Below, in pieces: positions 8,631 to 17,302 of a stretch of DNA of 64,000 nucleotides. The number at the start of each line of letters is the position of its first letter. Positions within the stretch are counted from its first letter, which is position 1. Origin of the DNA: Alphaproteobacteria bacterium WMHbin7. Lineage in GTDB: Bacteria; Pseudomonadota; Alphaproteobacteria; Rhodospirillales; WMHbin7. Both the position numbers and the translations under genes were made by a program. Under the pieces are notes generated by a model, which saw only the letters and a program-made list of their open reading frames with translations, was not told where the DNA came from and searched no databases. Where the stretch lies: contig PDZW01000005.1 in NCBI GenBank assembly GCA_002753155.1, positions 1-64,000 of the forward strand. The letters are read 5' to 3'.

Positions 8631-9769
8631 ATCACCTCGATATCTGCCTGAAGCGCACCCGCCGCCTTGATGGCCTGCAAGATGGCAATCATGTCCCTGG
8701 GTCCAACGCCCAGTTCATTCAGCCCCTTGATCAGGTCTTGCATGGTGACGCCGGTCTTCAGTTCGGTCAGCTTCTTGTCGGCCCCTTCATCAACCTGAAT
8801 GTCGGTGCGGTTGACGGTGGTCGTCGTTCCTACGCTTGAGAAGGGCGAGGGCTGCGAGACCTGAGGAGTCTCGGTGATGCGAATGGTCAGATTGCCCTGG
8901 GCGATGGCCACCGGATCGATGCGCACATTCTGACCCATGACGATAACGCCGTTCTGCTCGTCGATCAGGACGCGGGCCTGCTGATCGGGCTGGACGCGAA
9001 GTCCTTCGATATCGGTCAGCAGGCCAACGACATTACCCTTATAGGCAGGCGGAACGCCAACCTCGATGGTGGTGGGATCGGTCGAGCGCGCCGCTGCCTG
9101 GCCCAGGAAGGAGTTGACGGCTTCGGCGACGCGGCGCGAGGTGGTCAGATCGGGATTGCGCAGCGAAATGCGCACCCGCTCCATCTTGCCCATGTCGAAG
9201 TTGATTTCGCGCTCGACGATGGCTCCGTTGGCCACGCGTCCGCTGGTCGGAATGTTCTTGGTAACGCTGGCGGCAGCGCCCGAAGCGGTAAAGCCGCTGG
9301 CCACCGACCCTTGCGCCACGGCATAGATCTCGCCATCGGCGCCCAGAAGCGGGGTTACCAGCAGTGTGCCGCCGGACAGGCTTTTCGAATCGCCCATGGC
9401 GCTTACCTGAACATCGATGCGCGAGCCCTGGCGGGTAAAGCCGGGCAGCTTGGCGGTCACCATCACGGCAGCCACGTTCTTGGCCTTCAGCTTGTCGGTC
9501 AAATCCCTTGTATTGACGCCCAAGCGCTCCAGCATGGCGATCATGCTCTGCTGGGTGAAGGCCATGTCCGAGGCGTCACCCGTGCCGTTCAGCCCCACCA
9601 CCAGGCCGTAGCCAACCAGCATATTGTCGCGAACACCCTCGAAATCGGCGATATCCTTGATGCGCGAGTCGGCCCAGACGGGTGCTGCCCCACCCATCAT
9701 GGCCAAAGCCAGGAGGAGGGTGCAAAGCGCGTAGCGGCAAGGTGCGAAGAGCGAAGCCATGGTCGTCAT
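8627..9769 (-). CDS. flgI: Flagellar P-ring protein FlgI
   Basis: [76 protein letters not shown]. Confidence 0.97.
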   Translation of the reverse strand: [380 protein letters not shown]

Positions 9770-9804
9770 CCCGTGACGGAAACAAATTCATCCGCTAAGC
9801 CTCA

Positions 9805-9820
9805 TGCGAAGCTCGTGCCA
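9805..9820 (-). promoter_or_regulatory. Sigma-54 promoter upstream of the flgI-flgJ-flgN-flgK-flgL operon
   Basis: Minus strand TGGCACGAGCTTCGCA versus TGGCACGNNNNTTGCW, one mismatch, about 36 bp upstream of flgI. Confidence 0.75.
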
Positions 9821-10040
9821 AGCTATCCCCTTTGAAATTAATGATGTTTCCACAGCGAGACACGTCTCCTTGGGCAATAATGGCCCTAGTCGAGCGGCAA
9901 AAACTGCCCAGTGCGCAAGAGCGCGAAAAAGCGCAGAATTCAATTTGTTTACGGCTCCTTAACCCCCTGATGCTTAAGGTTGAGACTGAGCCGTTCTCTA
10001 ACGGACGGAAAAACGCGACGTTGTTCAGGATCGTATTCAT

Positions 10041-10490
10041 ATGAAGGTTTCCGGCGTCGGCCCGGCCAACCCCACGACCAAGGCCCGCGCTGCCGCCAAG
10101 CCCAGCGCCAAGGGCGGGGCTGACTTCGCGCAGCATTTGAACGAGGCGATCGCAGGCCCCCAGGAAGCCGGAGTCGTGGAATCTCCTGTGGCGGTCAGCG
10201 GAGTGGATGCGCTTTTGGCCGTCCAGGCGGCCACCGACGCCACCGACGAGGAAGCAAGGCGCAAGGCCCGCAAGCGCCTGTACGAACGGGGCGAAAGCAT
10301 TCTGGCCCATCTTGACGAACTGCGGCACGGGCTTCTGATGGGGCATCTTCCCAAGGAGCGTTTGATCGAGCTGGCCCAGCTGGTCAGGGGCAAGCGCGAC
10401 CAGGTCGATGACCCCCTGCTGGCCCAGGTTTTGGACGAAATTGAGCTGAGGGCCGAGGTCGAATTGGCCAAGCTGGCCCCCCGCGGCTAG
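10041..10490 (+). CDS. fliX: Flagellar assembly regulator FliX
   Basis: MKVSGVGP N-terminus and RRKARKRLYERGESILAHLDELRHGLLMG...LIELAQLV; divergent from flgI, as in other alphaproteobacteria. Confidence 0.8.
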   Translation: MKVSGVGPANPTTKARAAAKPSAKGGADFAQHLNEAIAGPQEAGVVESPVAVSGVDALLAVQAATDATDEEARRKARKRLYERGESILAHLDELRHGLLMGHLPKERLIELAQLVRGKRDQVDDPLLAQVLDEIELRAEVELAKLAPRG

Positions 10491-10606
10491 CAGAATCATT
10501 GAAATTCAATGACCTAGCCTTCGCAATTCCCGCTTGCGGGAGCGGCATTCGATTCATATAGTGCCGAGCCACGAAACGTCCCCCATGGAAGAAACGAGGA
10601 CCAGGG

Positions 10607-11023
10607 ATGAACGTCACGCTGCCGCCCGACTATCGACCCACGGAAAAAGAGCCGTTCATGAACGAACGGATGCGCGAATATTTTCGCCAAAAGCTGATCC
10701 GCTGGCGTCACGAGTTGCTGGAAGAATCGAATGAAACGCTGATGCATCTGCAAGAAGGCGGATTGCAGGAGCCCGATATTGCCGACCGCGCCTCGGCCGA
10801 GACCGACCGCGCCCTGGAACTGCGCACCCGTGACCGGGCACGCAAGCTGATCTCCAAAATCGATGCCGCCATGAAGCGAATCGATGACGGAAGCTATGGT
10901 TACTGCGAGGAGACGGGCGAGCCGATCGGCATTCGCCGCCTGGAAGCCCGCCCAATCGCCACCCTGTCGATCGAGGCTCAGGAACGCCACGAGCGCATGG
11001 AGCGCACCCATCGCGAGGATTAG
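10607..11023 (+). CDS. dksA: DksA/TraR-family RNA polymerase-binding protein
   Basis: MREYFRQKLIRWRHELLEES...ADRASAETDRALELRTRDRARKLISKIDAAMKRIDDGSYGYCEETGEPIGIRRLEARPIATLSIEAQERHE. Confidence 0.93.
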   Translation: MNVTLPPDYRPTEKEPFMNERMREYFRQKLIRWRHELLEESNETLMHLQEGGLQEPDIADRASAETDRALELRTRDRARKLISKIDAAMKRIDDGSYGYCEETGEPIGIRRLEARPIATLSIEAQERHERMERTHRED

Positions 11024-11045
11024 GGCGCAAGCTCATAAATGAAAA

Positions 11046-11075
11046 GGGCCGGGGAAATCCCCGGCCCTTTGTCTT
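11046..11075 (+). terminator. Rho-independent terminator after dksA
   Basis: GGGCCGGGG-AAAT-CCCCGGCCC followed by TTTGTCTTT. Confidence 0.85.
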
Positions 11076-11094
11076 TCGGCCTGGAATTTCGGGC

Positions 11095-11799
11095 CTATTT
11101 CTTCTTCTTGACGGGAGCCTTGGCGGCAGGCTTCTTGGCCGGAGCAGCCGCCTTTTTGGCCGGCGCCACGACTGGCTTTTTGGCCGGTGCAGCTGCCTTC
11201 TTGGCAGGGGCTGCGGCCTTGGCGGCAGGTTTCTTAGCCGGGGCTGGTGCCGCAGCCTTCTTGGCCGGAGCCTTGGCCTGAACCTTCTTATGCGCCTTGA
11301 TCGGGTCCGAACCCATGATCTTGGCGAATTCCTTGAGCGCGTTGGCATAGTCGGCGGCCTGCGTGATCTCATACTCGGCCTTCAGCCAGTGATCAAGATC
11401 GCGCCCCGGCGGGCAACCCGCCTTTTCCCACATCTTATAGGCCAGTTCGCGGATGCGGTGTCCGGTCGTCCCCTCCAAAAGTCCCTCGGCGATCTGCAGA
11501 TTGAGGTTGATCAGACTGTCCAGAATGTCGTCGGTCACGCCATTGGCCACCTCGAAGGTTTTCTGAGCGGCAAATTGCGACAGCTTGATCAGATTGTTGC
11601 GGATGTCCTTGGGCAACTGGCATTCGGGCCGCTGCATCAGGGTGCGGATGGCCACCCAAAGCTGAAGGTTGCTGTCCAGGGCGCTTGTCAGATCCGCCCC
11701 GCCCTTCTTGCGGGCGGTTGCGATCTGAACGGCAGAGCGGGCCAAGGCCAGCGCATCCTCTTCACCACGGGACAGACTGTCGATCTCAATCTTGGCCAT
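11095..11799 (-). CDS. FlaF-like flagellar regulator fused to DUF2934 and a histone-H1-like Lys/Ala/Pro tail
   Basis: FlaF-like core (TSALDSNLQLWVAIRTLM..LPKDIRNNLIKLSQFAAQKTFEV..LINLNLQIAEGL), DUF2934 motif (IRELAYKMWEKAGCPPGRDLDHWLKAEYEI), then PAKKAAAPAKK repeats. Start set at the ATG with RBS GGGAG. Confidence 0.7.
   Translation of the reverse strand: MAKIEIDSLSRGEEDALALARSAVQIATARKKGGADLTSALDSNLQLWVAIRTLMQRPECQLPKDIRNNLIKLSQFAAQKTFEVANGVTDDILDSLINLNLQIAEGLLEGTTGHRIRELAYKMWEKAGCPPGRDLDHWLKAEYEITQAADYANALKEFAKIMGSDPIKAHKKVQAKAPAKKAAAPAPAKKPAAKAAAPAKKAAAPAKKPVVAPAKKAAAPAKKPAAKAPVKKKK
11098..11298 (-). repeat. Low-complexity AAPAKK repeat tail coding region
   Basis: 67-aa tail KAHKKVQAKAPAKKAAAPAPAKKPAAKAAAPAKK...VKKKK. 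Confidence 0.9.
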
Positions 11800-11911
11800 C
11801 TCTTGATCTCCCAAAAAGTGCTGTTGCGTCAAAGATACCCCGGACGAGAAACTCTAGACTATCAAGATTCCAGGGGCTTGTGAATTATGAATGACTCTGG
11901 TGATACGGCTG

Positions 11912-11939
11912 CGGGTGTGAGGTTATAACCCCACACCCG
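11912..11939. other. Long near-perfect hairpin between flgH and the FlaF fusion gene
   Basis: CGGGTGTGAGGTTA/TAACCCCACACCCG: 13 of 14 positions complementary; no U-tract on either strand. Confidence 0.75.
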
Positions 11940-11959
11940 ACAGTTTAGACCCATTCAAA

Positions 11960-12709
11960 TCAGAAGGGGAAGAGAATATCGAACAACTGCTGGCCGTAGC
12001 GCGGCTGTTGCAGGTCCGACAGGGTGCCCCGCCCGCCATAGGTGATACGTGCCTCGGCGATCTTCTCGTAGGTGATCGAGTTGGTCGAATCGATGTCCGA
12101 AGGCCGGATGATGCCGGAAACAGTCAATTCGCGCATCTCGTTGTTGACCCGAATTTCCTGCTTGCCCGCCAGCACCAGATTGCCATTCGGCAAGACTTGA
12201 ATGATCACGGCAGCCATAGTGACGCTGATTTCTTCCTTGCGGTCGATCTTGCCGTCGCCGGTGACGGCGTGGGTGCTGCCCATGGCCCCCAGATTGGCCG
12301 CATTGGCCGCCGAGGGGAACAAGCGGCTCAACTGGGTTTCGTAGCCCAGAAGCGTCAGGGCATCCGTGGTTTCGTTATTATCGCGGGCTTCCGTGGTCTT
12401 GTTGTTCAGCGTCCCCTTGTCCGAGATGCTGACCTTGACGGTCAGGATGTCGCCGACTTCGCCTGCGCGATTATCCTTGAAGAAGGCCCTGGCTCCCGGA
12501 CGCCACAGAGAATTTGGATTCGTGCTGGTCGTCTTGGGGGCGGGCATGGGCAGGCTGACCGGACGGTAAAGCGGATTTTGCGTCGGATCGGTGATCTTCG
12601 AGGTCTTGGGCGATTCGCCCACCTCGCTTAAGCGATTGATCGCGTTGCAGCCCGAAAGTGCTAGGCCTGCCGCAGCCAGAAGGAGCGATGTTCTGAACGT
12701 GTTTTTCAT
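11960..12709 (-). CDS. flgH: Flagellar L-ring lipoprotein FlgH
   Basis: MKNTFRTSLLLAAAGLALSGCNAINRLSEVG (lipobox LSGC); GDILTVKVSISDKGTLNNKT; IRPSDIDSTNSITYEKIAEARITYGGRG. Confidence 0.95.
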   Translation of the reverse strand: MKNTFRTSLLLAAAGLALSGCNAINRLSEVGESPKTSKITDPTQNPLYRPVSLPMPAPKTTSTNPNSLWRPGARAFFKDNRAGEVGDILTVKVSISDKGTLNNKTTEARDNNETTDALTLLGYETQLSRLFPSAANAANLGAMGSTHAVTGDGKIDRKEEISVTMAAVIIQVLPNGNLVLAGKQEIRVNNEMRELTVSGIIRPSDIDSTNSITYEKIAEARITYGGRGTLSDLQQPRYGQQLFDILFPF

Positions 12710-12725
12710 AATGTCCTCCAAGCTT

Positions 12726-13706
12726 TCAATTGACCTGACGCGCCCCTTGCGGGCGAACCGAAACGACGCCCTGGCTGATGACCGTGGCTTCCACGACATT
12801 CCGGCTTTGGGCGTTGGTGACGTGAATGACGTCGCCTTCCGATCCATCCTCGTTGGCGCGGCCCTGGGCGGTCAGCGTCATGGCGCTGTTGCGCACGATC
12901 ATGGTGACGGTGCTGTTCTTGGGCACCATGATGGGACGCTGAATGTCTTGCTTGCTGACCATCTGGCCGACCTTCAGCAGGCGCCTGGGCGCCTTGCCCA
13001 CGATCTGGGAAATCTCGGTCAATGTATCGGCGCGCACGGCGTCGGCGCTGATCTGCACGAATTTGAGGTCGTCGGCTGAAATCGGCTCGTTCTGGGCGAT
13101 GCTGCGGGCCAGAACGGGAATGCCGACCTGTGTCACAACGCGCCCGCTGACCTTGGCCATCAGCGCATTCGGAACGCCCGCCGGGGTTTCCAGCGTCGCC
13201 GTGAAGCGGCGCGAACGCTCGTCATAGGCCAGTGCGCGCACGGCCACAGTCGGCTTGACCTCGACGGGAATGACCAGGGCAATCGAGCGATTGGCCAGTT
13301 CGATTGCCGAATCCGCAGCGATTCCATAGGGGGCCAGGGCGGAAAGCAGCGCGTTCTCGATCGTCTCGCGGCCCACGGTCTGCCCGGCGCGCTCGACCAC
13401 GATGCGGTCATACTGCGAGGCCGGACGCCAGTTGACGCCTTGCGATTTTGCCATGGCGTAGAGCCAGTTGACATCGAGCGTTGACCTGGTTCCGGGCTTA
13501 GGCGCGTAGGCGATGGGCTTTTTGGCCCGGGCGTCATCGAGATTGTCGAAAAGATCGCCCAACATCACCACGTCGCCTTCGACCAGGGCTTGGTCTTTCA
13601 AGGCCACCGGCGGCGACAACAGGGCCAGCTTGGCATCCTCGGCCTTGGCGGAAGCCACAGCCAGCAGAAGCGCTGAACCCAGAAAAAGGATACGAAGGCT
13701 AAACAT
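12726..13706 (-). CDS. flgA: Flagellar P-ring assembly chaperone FlgA
   Basis: ARSIAQNEPISADDLKFVQI...GKAPRRLLKVGQMVSKQDIQRPIMVPKNSTVTMIV (SAF domain), adjacent to flgG and flgH. Confidence 0.92.
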   Translation of the reverse strand: MFSLRILFLGSALLLAVASAKAEDAKLALLSPPVALKDQALVEGDVVMLGDLFDNLDDARAKKPIAYAPKPGTRSTLDVNWLYAMAKSQGVNWRPASQYDRIVVERAGQTVGRETIENALLSALAPYGIAADSAIELANRSIALVIPVEVKPTVAVRALAYDERSRRFTATLETPAGVPNALMAKVSGRVVTQVGIPVLARSIAQNEPISADDLKFVQISADAVRADTLTEISQIVGKAPRRLLKVGQMVSKQDIQRPIMVPKNSTVTMIVRNSAMTLTAQGRANEDGSEGDVIHVTNAQSRNVVEATVISQGVVSVRPQGARQVN

Positions 13707-13718
13707 AACCAGTCCCCA

Positions 13719-14504
13719 CTATTTGAGCTGCGTTACCGAGCCCATCATCTCGTCCGAGGTCTTGATGACCTTGGAATTCATTTCATAGGCTCGCTGCGCG
13801 CTGATCAGGTTGGTGACTTCGGACACCACATTGACGTTCGATGTTTCCAGAAAGCCCTGCAACAATGTGCCATAGCCAAGCTGCCCCGGCGTCGATACCG
13901 TGGCCTGACCCGAAGCAGGGGTTTCCAGGAACATGTTGTCGCCGATGGCTTCCAGGCCCGATTCGTTGGCAAAGGTAGCCAGGTCGAACTGGCCGATATT
14001 CTGCGGCGTCACCTGACCATCGATCTTGACCAGAACCTGGCCCGAAGCATTGATGGAAACGCTGACGGCATTGGCCGGAATGGTCATGCCGGGCGTCACC
14101 GAATAGCCGTTATGGGTCACGATCTGGCGATCGGCGGACAATTGAAACGAGCCGTCGCGCGAATAGCCGTAGTCGCCATTGGGCAGGCGCACACGAAAGT
14201 AGCCCTTACCCTGCACGGCCAGATCAAGCGAATTGTCGGTGTTGAGCATACTTCCCTGCTCGGCGATCCGATAGACCGCCGCCGTTCGCACACCCAGGCC
14301 AAGCTGGACGCCGGCAGGCACGATGGTGCCGGTATCCGACGAGTTGGCGCCGACGCGGCGCAGATTCTGATAAAGAAGGTCGTTGAACTCGGGCCTTCTT
14401 CGCGAGTAGGCCGTGGTGTTCATGTTGGCGATATTGTTCGAGATCACCTCGACATTGGTTTGCTGGGCCAGCATGCCCGTAGCGGCGATATTGAGCGATC
14501 TCAT
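13719..14504 (-). CDS. flgG: Flagellar distal rod protein FlgG
   Basis: MRSLNIAATGMLAQQTNVEVISNNIANMNTTAYSRRRPEFNDLLYQ. Confidence 0.96.
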   Translation of the reverse strand: MRSLNIAATGMLAQQTNVEVISNNIANMNTTAYSRRRPEFNDLLYQNLRRVGANSSDTGTIVPAGVQLGLGVRTAAVYRIAEQGSMLNTDNSLDLAVQGKGYFRVRLPNGDYGYSRDGSFQLSADRQIVTHNGYSVTPGMTIPANAVSVSINASGQVLVKIDGQVTPQNIGQFDLATFANESGLEAIGDNMFLETPASGQATVSTPGQLGYGTLLQGFLETSNVNVVSEVTNLISAQRAYEMNSKVIKTSDEMMGSVTQLK

Positions 14505-14530
14505 GGCGAGAATCCTTTTCCTGAAAGTCG

Positions 14531-15268
14531 TTAACGCGAGGTGCGGCCCAGCACATCGATGGCCTTGCGCACACGATCGCTTTCGGAATCGATCATGCGC
14601 TGTACGGCATCGTAGCTGCGCTGCACTTCAATCATCTTGGTCACTTCGACGATGGGCTTGACGTTGGATTCCTCGATCATGCCCTGCACCACCTGTGGCT
14701 TGTCGACATCCTGGGGCTGGGCCTCGGTCTGAAAAAGGCCGCCCGAGGTTTTGCGCAGATCCTGCGGATTTTCGAATCGCACCACACGCAGCTTGCCCAC
14801 CTGTCCGTTTTCGGTCGAAACCGTGCCGTCGGCGGCGATCGTCACATTCTGCTCGTTGGGGGCGAAGAAGAAGGGCTGGTCGGAGTTGGACAGAACGGGA
14901 AATCCGTCCGCCGTGACCATTTGGCCGCTTTCATCCAGCTTGAAATGCCCATTACGGGTGTAGCGAGCCCCCTGGGGCGTATCGATCACCATAAAGCCGT
15001 CGCCGCGAACGGCGACATCCAGGGGATTGCCGGTATGCGTCATGGCGCCTTCGCTCATGTCGCGATAGACCGACACGTCCTGGACAAAGGACATCTTGTC
15101 GCCAAAGGGGCGATCCGCCGCCCTGGCCTTGATCACATAGTCGCGAAACATCATATGCTCGCCCTTGAAGGAGGGCGTGTTCATATTGGCCAGATTGTTG
15201 GCCACCGTGTCCATCTGCCGCCAAAGAGCTGCCTGGCGCGACAGGGCGATGTAAGAGGTGGTTTCCAT
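14531..15268 (-). CDS. flgF: Flagellar proximal rod protein FlgF
   Basis: METTSYIALSRQAALWRQMDTVANNLANMNTPSFKGEHMMFRDYV; immediately upstream of flgG. Confidence 0.95.
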   Translation of the reverse strand: METTSYIALSRQAALWRQMDTVANNLANMNTPSFKGEHMMFRDYVIKARAADRPFGDKMSFVQDVSVYRDMSEGAMTHTGNPLDVAVRGDGFMVIDTPQGARYTRNGHFKLDESGQMVTADGFPVLSNSDQPFFFAPNEQNVTIAADGTVSTENGQVGKLRVVRFENPQDLRKTSGGLFQTEAQPQDVDKPQVVQGMIEESNVKPIVEVTKMIEVQRSYDAVQRMIDSESDRVRKAIDVLGRTSR

Positions 15269-15313
15269 ATCCAGAGTGTCCCAATGACAGTTAGAAACTT
15301 GCGCAGGTTGGTT

Positions 15314-15329
15314 TGCACACCCCGTGCCA
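15314..15329 (-). promoter_or_regulatory. Sigma-54 promoter upstream of flgF-flgG-flgA-flgH
   Basis: Minus strand TGGCACGGGGTGTGCA versus TGGCACGNNNNTTGCW, one mismatch. Confidence 0.75.
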
Positions 15330-15524
15330 ACGTCTATCCATCTGTTTTATATTGTTTTTTTATCACACACCGCCTGCCAGGGCGGCAGAGCTTGCAAGGT
15401 CGAGCACCGCTTGCCGGGCAGTTCTTGCCGCTTCGGCGCTTCAATTGCTAAGGTGCCAGGGAAACTTACCTCTTATTAACCCGCTCGGCCTTAGCATTGG
15501 GCAAGGTCAAGAGCGCTTGCCCCC

Positions 15525-16094
15525 ATGGGAGACGATATGGTCCAGGATCTGGAAGAACACGATGACGGCGGCGGGGAAGAAGAGGGCGGCGGCGCACCGG
15601 CAAAAAAGGGCGGTTCCAAGAAGCTGATCCTGTTCGTGGCCATTCCCCTGGTCCTCGTCATGGGTCTGGCGGCCGGAGCCTACTTTACCGGACTGGCCGA
15701 CCCTATTCTGGGTTTGGTGGGCATTGGCGGCAAGGAAGAGAAGCCGCCTGAAGGTGCTGCGGCGCCGGGCGGTGCCCAACCCGTGGTCCAGTCTGTTTTC
15801 TACGACCTGCCCGACATGCTGGTGAACCTGAATTCGCCGGGACGGCGTCAGAGTTACCTGAAAATTCGCGTCAGCCTGGAATTGTCCAATCCCATGGACC
15901 AGCCCCGCATCGAGCAGATGATGCCGCGCATTGTCGATAATTTTCAGGTCTATCTGCGCGAACTTAGGGTCGAGGATCTGCAAGGTGCCGCTGGCGTTTA
16001 CCGGCTGCGCGAGGAACTGTTAAGCCGGGTCAACGGGGCCGTGAAGCCTACCAAGGTCAATGACGTCCTCTTCAAGGAGATGCTGGTCCAGTAA
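15525..16094 (+). CDS. fliL: Flagellar basal body protein FliL
   Basis: Single TM segment, FYDLPDMLVNLNSPGRRQSYLKIRVSLELSN; directly upstream of fliM. Confidence 0.9.
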   Translation: MGDDMVQDLEEHDDGGGEEEGGGAPAKKGGSKKLILFVAIPLVLVMGLAAGAYFTGLADPILGLVGIGGKEEKPPEGAAAPGGAQPVVQSVFYDLPDMLVNLNSPGRRQSYLKIRVSLELSNPMDQPRIEQMMPRIVDNFQVYLRELRVEDLQGAAGVYRLREELLSRVNGAVKPTKVNDVLFKEMLVQ

Positions 16095-16111
16095 GCCGGA
16101 CCTGAACCCCC

Positions 16112-17299
16112 ATGGCAGAAGAAGAAGCGCGCACCGACAAGGATGAAGAAGCCCTGATGGCCGAATGGGCCGCCATGGCCGGTGACGACGATGGCGGTGG
16201 CGACAAGCCCGCAGAAGGAGGGGGCGAAGGCGACGCTGCAGCGGCTGCCGAATGGGAAGCCATGCTGGGCGATGATGCCGGTGGCGCAGAGGGTGGCGGC
16301 GGGCGCGAATCAACGCGCGTCCTTAACCAGGATGAAATCGACAGTCTTCTCGGTTTCGACGACGTTCACGAAACTTCCAATGAGAAATCGGGCATTCAGG
16401 CCATCCTGAACTCGGCGCTGGTCTCCTACGAGCGCCTGCCCATGCTGGAGGTGGTTTTCGACCGCCTGGTCCGCATGATGAGCACCAGCCTTCGCAACTT
16501 CACCTCTGACAACGTCGAAGTTTCTCTGGACAACATCGTCAGCATCCGATTCGGCGATTATCTGAATTCGATTCCGCTTCCCGCCATGCTGGCCGTGTTC
16601 AAGGCCGAGGAATGGGACAATTACGGCCTCTTGACCGTCGATTCGTCGCTGATCTATTCGATCGTCGACGTGTTGCTGGGTGGGCGGCGCGGTACGGCCG
16701 CCATGCGCATTGAGGGCCGCCCCTACACCACCATTGAGCGCAATCTGGTCGAGCGCATGGTCCATGTCGTCTTCTCGGACCTGTCCGCCGCCTTCGATCC
16801 GCTTTCCCCGGTCACCTTCCGCTTCGACCGCCTGGAGACCAACCCGCGCTTCGCCACCATCTCGCGCCCCTCGAACGCCGCCATCGTCGCCAAGCTGCGC
16901 ATCGACATGGAAGACCGCGGCGGGCGGCTTGAGTTGCTGATTCCCTATGCCACCCTGGAGCCGGTGCGCGAGCTTCTGCTTCAGATGTTCATGGGCGAGA
17001 AGTTCGGACGCGATTCGATCTGGGAAACCCACTTGGCAGAAGAGCTGTGGATGACCGACGTTGACCTGGACGCCGTTCTCGACGTTCAGACCATGCGCCT
17101 GCGCGAAGTCCTGAATTTAAGAATCGGCGACCGTATCATGCTGAATGCAACGCCAGACTCGCTGGTCAATCTCCATTGCGGCGATGTCGAGATGTTCTTT
17201 GGCCGCATGGGGCGCAAAAGCCATCATATGGCCATCCGTATCGAAGGCCGGGGCTCGGCTGCCGAGTCCGAGAAGAAAAAGGCCGGAGGAGGGTCGTAA
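16112..17299 (+). CDS. fliM: Flagellar motor switch protein FliM with acidic N-terminal extension
   Basis: VLNQDEIDSLLGFDD CheY-binding-type motif; DNVEVSLDNIVSIRFGDYLNSIPLPAMLAVFKAEEWDNYGLLTVDSSLIYSIVDVLLGGRRG. Confidence 0.95.
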   Translation: MAEEEARTDKDEEALMAEWAAMAGDDDGGGDKPAEGGGEGDAAAAAEWEAMLGDDAGGAEGGGGRESTRVLNQDEIDSLLGFDDVHETSNEKSGIQAILNSALVSYERLPMLEVVFDRLVRMMSTSLRNFTSDNVEVSLDNIVSIRFGDYLNSIPLPAMLAVFKAEEWDNYGLLTVDSSLIYSIVDVLLGGRRGTAAMRIEGRPYTTIERNLVERMVHVVFSDLSAAFDPLSPVTFRFDRLETNPRFATISRPSNAAIVAKLRIDMEDRGGRLELLIPYATLEPVRELLLQMFMGEKFGRDSIWETHLAEELWMTDVDLDAVLDVQTMRLREVLNLRIGDRIMLNATPDSLVNLHCGDVEMFFGRMGRKSHHMAIRIEGRGSAAESEKKKAGGGS

Positions 17300-17302
17300 A
17301 CC

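Noticed and set aside
11098-11298. Plus-strand Ala/Gly-rich ORF (11039-11281) as a membrane protein
   Set aside because: It is the complement of the PAKKA repeat tail and overlaps the dksA terminator.
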